DNA of 7,354 nucleotides from an uncultured Selenomonas sp. (GTDB lineage: Bacteria > Bacillota > Negativicutes > Selenomonadales > Selenomonadaceae), in assembly GCA_937915915.1 (NCBI GenBank), contig CALGGN010000379.1, positions 1 to 7,354 on the forward strand, written 5' to 3'. The translations under genes were made by a program, and so were the position numbers. Positions 1 through 5,796 of the stretch are shown piece by piece. How positions within the stretch are numbered: position 1 is the first letter of the stretch; every line of letters starts with the position of its first letter. The notes beneath the pieces were generated by a model. That model was not told where the DNA came from, did not search any database, and was given only the letters and a program-made list of their open reading frames with translations.

Positions 1-2
1 AT

Positions 3-146
3 GGTACATTAGTTAGACTTGGCGCAGGCAGAAAAACGCTATATGCAAGAGCTGATGCAGTAATTGATTGATTGTACACCCTCAAACTCCATGGGTCTGG
101 CGCTGTGGCTGATTTTGCAAACGAAATATATGGTTGTTTAATTTAA
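3..146 (+). pseudogene. Possible 3' remnant of an upstream gene, broken by an in-frame TGA
   Basis: Reading in frame from base 3 gives a basic, protein-like tail (LVRLGAGRKTLYARADAVID) that stops at TGA 69-71. The same frame then stays open for 24 more codons (LYTLKLHGSGAVADFANEIY and a few residues) to a TAA at 144-146, which lies exactly at the base of the terminator hairpin. If TGA is taken as a mutated TGG, the product reads DAVIDWLYTLKLHG through to the terminator, which suggests a gene end interrupted by a nonsense change. Alternatively the gene simply ends at 71. The pattern 'basic stretch, KTLY, then acidic-hydrophobic WL' weakly recalls excisionase-like HTH proteins, but I do not recognise the family. 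The other genes in this window use TGA as a normal stop (1642-1644), so recoding is unlikely. Only the 3' end is visible and the coding call itself is uncertain. Confidence 0.3.
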
Positions 147-177
147 TGCCCTGAAAAACCAGGGCATTTTTTGTTTT
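145..177 (+). terminator. Rho-independent terminator of the upstream unit
   Basis: A perfect 9-bp stem, AATGCCCTG (145-153) pairing with CAGGGCATT (160-168), encloses a 6-nt loop AAAAAC and runs into a T-tract (167-172, then G, then four more T). It is a textbook intrinsic terminator on the + strand. It isolates the operon starting at 329 from transcription of whatever lies upstream. The A-rich flank is too weak for an equally good terminator on the other strand. Confidence 0.92.
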
Positions 178-184
178 AAAGGAA

Positions 185-243
185 AAACAGACAATCAATG
201 GGGCTATCTGCAAACCAAATGGAATAGTTATGTCCAAACAGAC
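185..243 (+). promoter_or_regulatory. AAACAGAC direct repeat, candidate activator binding sites
   Basis: The octamer AAACAGAC occurs at 185-192 and again at 236-243, 51 bp apart. Similarity continues loosely downstream of both copies (ACAATCAATGGGGC versus ACTAGAAACTGATGC, with one offset). The second copy ends immediately before the proposed -35 hexamer at 244. AraC-family activators typically bind direct repeats close to or overlapping the -35, and an AraC-family gene is the fourth gene of this operon, so autoregulation through these repeats is plausible. This is inference from position and repetition only. Confidence 0.35.
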
Positions 244-272
244 TAGAAACTGATGCAATAAACTGTTATATT
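244..272 (+). promoter_or_regulatory. Candidate sigma-A promoter with extended -10
   Basis: TAGAAA (244-249; four of six matches to TTGACA) is followed by a 17-bp spacer and TATATT (267-272; five of six matches to TATAAT). A TG one base upstream of the -10 (264-265) makes an extended -10 element. The predicted start of transcription is near 279-280, giving a leader of about 50 nt before the first gene at 329. It is the best-scoring promoter arrangement I can find between the terminator and the first start codon. The weak -35 fits activator dependence. Confidence 0.55.
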
Positions 273-279
273 AAGTGTT

Positions 280-295
280 GTTAGTCGAGGCTAAC
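280..295. promoter_or_regulatory. Inverted repeat GTTAG-N6-CTAAC, putative operator
   Basis: GTTAG (280-284), TCGAGG, CTAAC (291-295) is a perfect 5-bp palindrome lying at the predicted transcription start, a classic repressor position. Its half-sites match the inner half-sites of DtxR/IdeR-type metal-repressor boxes (TTAGGTTAG/CTAACCTAA), but the spacing is 6 nt rather than 1, so the match to that family is only suggestive. It could equally act as a short hairpin at the 5' end of the mRNA. Confidence 0.4.
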
Positions 296-302
296 TGATA
301 AT

Positions 303-314
303 ACAGTAACAGTA
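303..314 (+). repeat. Tandem 6-mer ACAGTA x2
   Basis: ACAGTA is repeated exactly twice in tandem (303-308 and 309-314) in the leader, directly upstream of the Shine-Dalgarno AAGGGAG (314-320). It may be a simple slippage product or part of a binding site. No function can be read from sequence. Confidence 0.5.
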
Positions 315-328
315 AGGGAGAATATTTT

Positions 329-913
329 ATGAAGGAAATGAATAAGTTAAACGGAAAAGATTTAATTAATATCGGAATATACACTGCCATCTACTTTGTG
401 GTAATTATGGTAATTGCATTTACGGGCCTAATTCCGATTATGCTGATACTAATGTCTTCTATGGTTGGACTGATTGGGGGCATTCCTTTTATGCTATTTT
501 TGACCAAGGTTGAAAAGCCGGGAATGATCTTGATTATGAGCCTCCTTATGGGAATTCTTGCATTCCTTACGGGAATGACATGGGTACCGGTGCTATTTTC
601 TTTGGTCACAGGCCTGATTAGTGAAATTGTCTATAAAAGTGGAAACTATAAAAGCGCTAAGGCTGCCGTCTTGACAGCGGGTGTGTTTCCACTGTGGTGC
701 TGTGGGAACTATCTTCCTTTATTTGTAAATAGGGAAGAATACTTCGCATCCAGACAAAGCTATGGAGAAGAATATGTAAGCGTTGTTATGTCACTTACGC
801 CCAATTGGATGTTTTTTGTATTACTCGTACTCACAGTGATATTCGGTATACTAGGAGGGGTTCTGGGAAGTAAGCTTTTAAAAAAGCATTTTGAGAAGGC
901 GGGGATTGTATAA
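329..913 (+). CDS. ECF transporter S component, Trep_Strep/MptD family
   Basis: A 194-residue very hydrophobic membrane protein with about six predicted membrane segments (near residues 12-32, 37-58, 65-82, 84-101, 108-131 and 152-180) and a basic C-terminal tail (SKLLKKHFEKAG). Its size, the opening LNGKDLINIGIYTAIYF, the central GIPFMLFLTKVEKPG and the end LGGVLGSKLLKKHF fit the Trep_Strep (MptD-type) family of substrate-binding S components of energy-coupling factor transporters. The S component binds the substrate in the membrane and is moved by the T and A units encoded next. An adjacent cysteine pair (C124-C125) in the fifth segment is notable. The start at 329 is set by AAGGGAG at 314-320, eight bases upstream; a second ATG at codon 4 is less well placed. 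The stop TAA shares its last A with the ATG of the next gene, implying translational coupling. The substrate is not deducible from sequence. Context and the M. paratuberculosis mpt precedent suggest a metal chelate. Confidence 0.85.
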   Translation: MKEMNKLNGKDLINIGIYTAIYFVVIMVIAFTGLIPIMLILMSSMVGLIGGIPFMLFLTKVEKPGMILIMSLLMGILAFLTGMTWVPVLFSLVTGLISEIVYKSGNYKSAKAAVLTAGVFPLWCCGNYLPLFVNREEYFASRQSYGEEYVSVVMSLTPNWMFFVLLVLTVIFGILGGVLGSKLLKKHFEKAGIV

Positions 914-1644
914 TGAACGAATGGTCAGCCCAAATAATCAAAAAGAGAGAGCGATTCTGGCTGGATCCAAGAACGAAGCTGATTTTGGTCATTGTAGAAG
1001 CAACAGTGGTGTTGGCCACTACAGGAGGAGATGAGCTGTATTGGTTTCGTATATTTTTCATGGTGCTGCCGTTTCTTCTGCTACTTACAGCCGGAAATTA
1101 CAAGGTTATCATCACGGGGCTTGCGTTTCTTACGGTAGTGAACCTAGTTGAAAGATTTTATTTTGATGAATTCCGGGGAATATTTGCCAGTTTCCTTCTG
1201 ATTATTTCTATGCTGTTGTTAAGATTTCTTCCGACCTATCTTATGGGCGCCTATGTCATTGGAAGCACCAAAATAAGCGAGTTCAAGGCTGCTATGGAGA
1301 AAATACATATGCCGGATACCATTACTATCCCTATGTGTGTTATGTTTCGCTTTTTTCCGACGGTAAAGGATGAATGGACATCCATCAATTCTGCTATGAA
1401 GATGAGAGGTATCAAACTTGGTGGTGGCAAGGCATCAGAAATTTTGGAATATCGACTGGTACCCATGCTGTCTTGCTGTGCGAAGATTGGAGAGGAGTTG
1501 TCTGCGGCCGCTATCACAAGAGGACTGGGAATAGAAAAAAAGCGCACGAATGTCTGTAGGATAGGATTCGGGATTTTTGATTATGTTATTCTTGGAGTTG
1601 TTCTAATTATGGTAGTGGTTTGGGCGTTTGGAGTGATAAAATGA
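913..1644 (+). CDS. ecfT: ECF transporter transmembrane component T (EcfT/CbiQ family)
   Basis: A 243-residue membrane protein. It has the family's N-terminal signature LDPRTKL (D18-P19-R20-T21-K22), several membrane helices in the first half, a FRFFPTVKDEW segment, and a last helix near residues 219-241. The cytoplasmic coupling domain carries two Arg-Gly motifs, M164-R165-G166 and T202-R203-G204. These correspond to the two Ala-Arg-Gly motifs by which EcfT touches the ATPases; R and G are kept while Ala is replaced in both. Its role is to link ATP hydrolysis by the downstream fused ATPase to movement of the S component. ATG 913 overlaps the preceding TAA by one base (TAATG) and has GAAGGCGGGG about eight bases upstream. 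The stop TGA overlaps the next gene's start as ATGA. Length is normal for the family. Confidence 0.9.
   Translation: MNEWSAQIIKKRERFWLDPRTKLILVIVEATVVLATTGGDELYWFRIFFMVLPFLLLLTAGNYKVIITGLAFLTVVNLVERFYFDEFRGIFASFLLIISMLLLRFLPTYLMGAYVIGSTKISEFKAAMEKIHMPDTITIPMCVMFRFFPTVKDEWTSINSAMKMRGIKLGGGKASEILEYRLVPMLSCCAKIGEELSAAAITRGLGIEKKRTNVCRIGFGIFDYVILGVVLIMVVVWAFGVIK
1630..1633 (+). promoter_or_regulatory. Ribosome binding site fixing the ATPase start
   Basis: GGAG lies seven bases before ATG 1641. This supports initiation at 1641 rather than at the in-frame TTG at 1620, which would add seven residues (MGVWSDK) with no homology-like character. The site sits inside the end of the EcfT gene. Confidence 0.7.
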
Positions 1645-3044
1645 TTGAGTTTAAAAATGTAAGTTTTCGGTATAGCGCAAATAAAGAAGATGACTGTCTT
1701 AAGAATGTAAGTTTTCAGATACCGGAAGGACAGTGTGTGCTCTTGACAGGGCCTTCAGGATGTGGAAAGTCAACGATTATAAGGCTTTTAAACGGACTGA
1801 TTCCTGAATTCTATAGGGGAGAAGTTAAAGGTGAAATCAATGTCCTCGGGGAAAACATTGCAGGCGGCAACATCTACAATCTTGTGGGTAAAGTGGGAAC
1901 GGTTTTTCAAAATCCCAGATCCCAGTTTTTTAATGTGGATACCACTAGTGAGCTTGCCTTTGGCTGCGAAAATCTCGGGCTTGGCGAAGAAGAAATTCTA
2001 AAACGTATAGACGAGACCGTTTTAGGATTTGCCCTTGTCCCACTTATGGACAGGAATATTTTCGAATTGTCCGGTGGAGAAAAACAATGCATCGCATGCG
2101 CTTCTGTTGATGTGTTAAGACCTGAGCTCATTCTTTTGGACGAGCCTTCTGCTAATTTAGATTATAGTGCTACCGGCAAGTTGCGCGATATGATTCTTCG
2201 CTGGAAGAAAATGGGTAAGACGATTCTGATTGCCGAACATCGGATAAACTATCTGTGGGATATAATCGACAGGGCTATTATCTTAAATCGGGGAATGTGC
2301 ATAAAAGACATGATTGTTACGGAGTTGCTTGATGAGAAGCTTCGCAAAAACTATGGCCTTCGCACCACCAGACGGATATCGCCTTACGATCTGGCAACAG
2401 GTGATTGCATTCGCGGAAACGGAAAAGAAAAAATTCTGTTTCAAGGATTTTCCTATGAATACGAGAAGAATCGAAAGGTGTTCGATATTGATGAATTTTG
2501 CGTTGATAGAAATACAATAACAGCAATCATTGGTGAGAACGGGACAGGAAAGACAACCCTTCTCGAGTGCATATGTGGGCTTAAGAGAAATAAAGGCATT
2601 ATGCGGATTGGAGATAAAGTATATAAACAAAAAGACAGGCTGAAGGAGATTTTTATGGTACTTCAGGATACCAATCATCAGCTCTTTGCAGAGTCTGTCA
2701 TGGAAGAGATTATGATCAGCATGCCCGAAGAGGATGTGAATAAGGCAAGGGAAATCTTGCATCGTGTTGATTTGCAGGATTTGGAGGGGCGTCATCCACT
2801 ATCACTTTCCGGCGGACAAAAGCAACGACTTGCGATAGCATGCGGAATCGCGTCCTTAAGCAACTTGCTTCTTTTAGATGAGCCAACAAGTGGCCTTGAT
2901 TACGAGGGCATGATTAAGGTGGCAAAAATTCTTAAGGAGCTTAAGGAGGAAGGGAGAACTATCATCGCTGTGACGCATGATGCTGAGTTTATACAGAACT
3001 GTTGTGACCGGATGGTTCTTATGAAGGAGCAAAGCTATGGATAA
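1641..3044 (+). CDS. Fused two-domain ECF ATPase (EcfA-EcfA')
   Basis: A 467-residue cytoplasmic protein with two complete ABC ATPase domains in one chain, the energizing module of the ECF transporter. First domain: Walker A GPSGCGKST (37-45), Q-loop FQNPRSQFF (Q90), signature LSGGE (143-147), Walker B with D167-E168, H-loop H200. Second domain: Walker A GENGTGKTT (298-306), Q-loop around VLQDTNHQLF, signature LSGGQ (389-393), Walker B with D413-E414, H-loop H446. All nucleotide-binding and catalytic residues look intact in both halves, so both sites should be active. Many ECF systems encode the two ATPases separately; here they are fused, as in other operon-dedicated (group I) systems. Start chosen at ATG 1641, overlapping the EcfT stop as ATGA, with GGAG seven bases upstream. 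The 3' end overlaps the AraC gene by eight bases. Confidence 0.9.
   Translation: MIEFKNVSFRYSANKEDDCLKNVSFQIPEGQCVLLTGPSGCGKSTIIRLLNGLIPEFYRGEVKGEINVLGENIAGGNIYNLVGKVGTVFQNPRSQFFNVDTTSELAFGCENLGLGEEEILKRIDETVLGFALVPLMDRNIFELSGGEKQCIACASVDVLRPELILLDEPSANLDYSATGKLRDMILRWKKMGKTILIAEHRINYLWDIIDRAIILNRGMCIKDMIVTELLDEKLRKNYGLRTTRRISPYDLATGDCIRGNGKEKILFQGFSYEYEKNRKVFDIDEFCVDRNTITAIIGENGTGKTTLLECICGLKRNKGIMRIGDKVYKQKDRLKEIFMVLQDTNHQLFAESVMEEIMISMPEEDVNKAREILHRVDLQDLEGRHPLSLSGGQKQRLAIACGIASLSNLLLLDEPTSGLDYEGMIKVAKILKELKEEGRTIIAVTHDAEFIQNCCDRMVLMKEQSYG
3024..3029 (+). promoter_or_regulatory. Ribosome binding site of the AraC gene
   Basis: A strong AAGGAG seven bases before ATG 3037, embedded in the last codons of the ATPase gene. 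It fixes the start and the 8-bp overlap and suggests that the regulator is translated together with the transporter. Confidence 0.75.
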
Positions 3045-4008
3045 TAATGAGATGCAATGGTCAATTATCACAAACTCTGACAAAATGAATGAATTACGGA
3101 TCCTGGCACAGGATGATGAAGGAATGGTCATACGAGTTGAAAATGAGTCCGGCGAGGGCGATATGATATTCCATATGGTTTTTGACGGAGTGTACCTTAT
3201 GTACAATGATTTTCACATGTATCATTACTATTCATTCTATCAGCCACCAGGAAGGATTCTTGCTATTGATTATTGTCGCGAGGGTTCTCTGTCCACGAAT
3301 TCTGATGGAGACTTTAAGATAAAGAATGCGGGGAATATATGTATTGATTCTAGATCGCACCACGGCGGAGAATGTATTTTTGCTACAGGTCATTTTCATG
3401 GTATTAGCATAGGGCTTGATACATTGATTGCCTCAAAAGCACTTGCAACGGCATGTCCTGGTATTCCCATTGATATTGATGCAATTCGGGAAAAATTTTG
3501 CGGCAAGAATGGCTATTATATGATAAGGGCAAACGATACTCTTCAGAAGATATTCACGGATCTGTATCGGGTTCCTGCTAAGGCTAAAATCAGTTATTTC
3601 AGAGCTAAAGTCATTGAGCTTTTAGTATGCCTTTCTGTTATTGATAAAGAACCTGATGACGAAAAAACTTATTTTTACAAGGATCAAGTGGAGAAAGTAA
3701 GAGCAATTAAAGCTCTGATCATATCAGATCTTACTCAATCTTATACCATAGAGGAACTGGCACAGAATTTTCAGATATCTCAGACTAGCTTAAAGAAATG
3801 CTTCAAAGAAATATATGGGAAGCCAATTTCCTCATGGTTGAGAGAATACCGTATCAATACGGCAAGAGAACTTCTTATAGAAGACAAGGAAAAAAGTATA
3901 GGTGATATTGCTTTTTTAGTAGGATACGAAAGTGCCGGTAAATTTTCGGCGGTTTTTAAAAAACAATGTGGGTTGAGCCCCAAAGATTATCGGAGACAGC
4001 CTCATTAG
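3037..4008 (+). CDS. AraC-family transcriptional regulator
   Basis: A 323-residue regulator. The C-terminal DNA-binding domain (about 222-323) has two helix-turn-helix units: the first around T237-K253 (TIEELAQNFQISQTSLKK), the second around I287-K309, ending in the family signature GYESAGKFSAVFKKQCGLSP.DYR. The N-terminal part (about 1-200) is a divergent sensor domain that I cannot assign to a ligand class. Overall length is close to YbtA and PchR, AraC-type activators that respond to iron-loaded siderophores; membership of that group is inferred from length and neighbours. It has no promoter of its own that I can see and lies inside the transporter operon (8-bp overlap upstream, 27-bp gap downstream), so it is probably autoregulatory, acting at the promoter near 244-272. 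An AraC gene flanked by ECF and exporter-fold ABC genes points to substrate-induced control. Confidence 0.9.
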   Translation: MDNNEMQWSIITNSDKMNELRILAQDDEGMVIRVENESGEGDMIFHMVFDGVYLMYNDFHMYHYYSFYQPPGRILAIDYCREGSLSTNSDGDFKIKNAGNICIDSRSHHGGECIFATGHFHGISIGLDTLIASKALATACPGIPIDIDAIREKFCGKNGYYMIRANDTLQKIFTDLYRVPAKAKISYFRAKVIELLVCLSVIDKEPDDEKTYFYKDQVEKVRAIKALIISDLTQSYTIEELAQNFQISQTSLKKCFKEIYGKPISSWLREYRINTARELLIEDKEKSIGDIAFLVGYESAGKFSAVFKKQCGLSPKDYRRQPH

Positions 4009-4016
4009 CATGAAAT

Positions 4017-4049
4017 GGAAGGGAATAAATGAATTATGGAAAAGACTAA
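4017..4049 (+). other. Shine-Dalgarno with a six-codon mini-ORF overlapping the exporter start
   Basis: GGAAGGG (4017-4023) is followed after five bases by ATG 4029, which opens MNYGKD and stops at TAA 4047-4049. The real gene starts in another frame at ATG 4036, 12 bases from the same Shine-Dalgarno. The mini-ORF may be chance, or may lower or tune initiation of the first half-transporter. Confidence 0.3.
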
Positions 4050-5796
4050 GAAAAAAACAAGTCTTTTGGGCTATGCATTTAAATATGCGGGCCACGAGAA
4101 AAAAAATTACATAATTAGCATCATTATTGCAGCAATAGGAGTTATTTTTTCCATGCTTCCCTTTGCAATTATGGGGAAGATGTTGACAGATCTGTTTGGG
4201 GGAGTGACGGATTTTTCAACATATGTAAAAGGTGCAGCTTATATGGCGATATGCTGGATACTTCGTGTTTTCTTTCATACAAAATCTACTGCCATATCGC
4301 ATAAGACAACGTTCAGAGTGATTGGAGAAGTGCGATTAAAGCTTTGCGATAAGTTATCAAGGCTTCCTCTCGGGACAGTAAACGCAATGCCTTCTGGAAG
4401 TCTTAAGAATATTCTGGTAGAGCGTACGGACTCTATTGAGACAGCACTTGCACATGTGGTTCCGGAATATACGGCGAATCTAGCGGCACCTGTTTTTATG
4501 CTTATATATCTCGTAATAATTGATTATCGGATGGCTCTTTTGTCACTGGTAACAATCCCCATTGCCATTTTGGCTATGGGTTCAATGTTCATTGGCTATG
4601 AGGAAAATTTCAAGAGAACGCAGGATACGACCAAGGCTTTGAATGATATTGCAGTTGAATATATCGGGGGCATCGAAGTCATCAAGGCCTTCGGCAAAAC
4701 CGAAAAATCCTACGAAAAATTTGCTATAGCCGCAACGGACAACGCGAACAGCTTCATTGACTGGATGCAGAAAAGTACCTTTCCGTTCTCTCTTGCCATG
4801 GTGGTTGCACCGGCTACGCTGATTGCCCTCCTTCCCGTAGGTGGCATTTTCGTAATGAAAGGTAGCCTTACGCTTACAGCATTTGTACAATGTATCATTC
4901 TTGCAACCGGTCTGGTGACTCCTTTTATAACGCTTATGAGTTACAACGATGACATTCGCAAATCTACCGTTATCTTCGGCGATATTGATGCAGTAATGGC
5001 GCTTCCTGAATTGTCACGTCCGGAAAAAGGTGCCAAGACGCCGGGAAACTATGACATTCAGCTAACCGATGTTTCTTTTAGCTACGATGAAAAAGAGGTA
5101 CTCCACGGTGTTAATCTTACGATTCCGCAAGGCAAGGTGACCTCCATAGTGGGGCCTTCTGGTAGCGGAAAATCCACCATTGCCCGCCTTATTGCTTCAC
5201 TATGGGATACAGACAACGGAGATATTGAGATTGGAGGAGTGAACATCAAGGATATGTCCTTTAAAGACTATAACTTACTTGTTGCTTATGTATCGCAGGA
5301 TACTTTCCTGTTTGATACTACTGTTCGTGAAAATATCCGCTTGGGCAATCCGAAGGCTTCAGATCGGGAAGTTGAGGAGGTTGCAAAGGCAAGCGGGTGC
5401 TATGACTTTATTATGTCTCTTGAAAATGGCTTTGACACTATGGTCGGAGGAAGCGGAGCACACCTTTCCGGCGGTGAAAAGCAGAGAATATCCATCGCAA
5501 GAGCGATGATGAAGAACGCGCCCATCCTAATTCTGGATGAAGCTACAGCTTATACGGATCCTGAGAACGAAGCAATCATCCAAAAGGCCATATCAAAACT
5601 TGCGGTCGGAAAGACGTTAATAGTTATTGCACACAGACTTTCGACGATTGTCGACTCAGATCAGATTGTTGTGGTCAATGATGGCAGTATTGAAGCATGT
5701 GGAACACATGAAAATCTGCTGAAAGACAGCGCCCTGTATCAGAAAATGTGGGACGCTCATTTGTCCGGAAGAGATTCAGGGGAAGGGGTGGATTAA
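4036..5796 (+). CDS. Exporter-fold ABC half-transporter (TMD-NBD), first subunit; YbtP/IrtA-like candidate
   Basis: A 586-residue half-transporter with the membrane domain first and the ATPase second. Hydrophobic segments lie near 25-47, 66-82, 148-187 (a pair) and 250-302 (a pair), matching the six-helix type IV fold. NBD: Walker A GPSGSGKST (373-381), Q-loop Q421, signature LSGGE (477-481), Walker B LILDE (D501-E502), D-loop YTDPENE (506-512), H-loop H533. The NBD is intact. No N-terminal siderophore-interacting (FAD) domain as in mycobacterial IrtA. Expected to pair with the next gene's product, which abuts it with no spacer. The family includes drug and lipid exporters, but YbtPQ- and IrtAB-type members import metallophores. 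The ECF and AraC neighbours favour import, without proving it. Start at ATG 4036; GGAAGGG (4017-4023) is rather far (12 nt), and an out-of-frame ATG at 4029 intervenes. Confidence 0.88.
   Translation: MEKTKKKTSLLGYAFKYAGHEKKNYIISIIIAAIGVIFSMLPFAIMGKMLTDLFGGVTDFSTYVKGAAYMAICWILRVFFHTKSTAISHKTTFRVIGEVRLKLCDKLSRLPLGTVNAMPSGSLKNILVERTDSIETALAHVVPEYTANLAAPVFMLIYLVIIDYRMALLSLVTIPIAILAMGSMFIGYEENFKRTQDTTKALNDIAVEYIGGIEVIKAFGKTEKSYEKFAIAATDNANSFIDWMQKSTFPFSLAMVVAPATLIALLPVGGIFVMKGSLTLTAFVQCIILATGLVTPFITLMSYNDDIRKSTVIFGDIDAVMALPELSRPEKGAKTPGNYDIQLTDVSFSYDEKEVLHGVNLTIPQGKVTSIVGPSGSGKSTIARLIASLWDTDNGDIEIGGVNIKDMSFKDYNLLVAYVSQDTFLFDTTVRENIRLGNPKASDREVEEVAKASGCYDFIMSLENGFDTMVGGSGAHLSGGEKQRISIARAMMKNAPILILDEATAYTDPENEAIIQKAISKLAVGKTLIVIAHRLSTIVDSDQIVVVNDGSIEACGTHENLLKDSALYQKMWDAHLSGRDSGEGVD

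Noticed and set aside
14..64. Alternative frame after TAG 11-13 (LDLAQAEKRYMQELMQ)
   Set aside because: It opens just after a stop with no start codon or ribosome binding site until an internal ATG, and is very short. The frame from base 3 runs to the terminator and is more gene-like.
297..302. GATAAT as a -10 hexamer
   Set aside because: No acceptable -35 lies 16-18 bp upstream, and the extended -10 at 264-272 with TAGAAA is a better arrangement. A single GATAAT is also not enough to call a Fur box.
1620..1640. TTG at 1620 as start of the fused ATPase
   Set aside because: The seven extra residues read like the tail of EcfT in another frame. ATG 1641 has GGAG at proper spacing, forms the usual ATGA overlap, and gives the typical ABC N-terminus MIEFKNVSFRY.
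2283..2795. Minus-strand open frame of 170 codons
   Set aside because: It is antisense to the well-supported second half of the fused ATPase, has no ribosome binding site or recognisable domain, and is explained by codon bias of the sense gene.
2874..3206. Minus-strand open frame of 110 codons across the ATPase-AraC junction
   Set aside because: It lies opposite two confident genes and its translation shows no protein-like motif.
4009..4035. Possible terminator or promoter between the AraC gene and the first half-transporter
   Set aside because: Only 27 bp, with no stem-loop plus T-tract and no -35/-10 pair, so the operon is taken as continuous.
4582..4898. Minus-strand open frames opposite the first half-transporter
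   Set aside because: Shadows of the membrane domain coding region with low-complexity, non-family-like translations.
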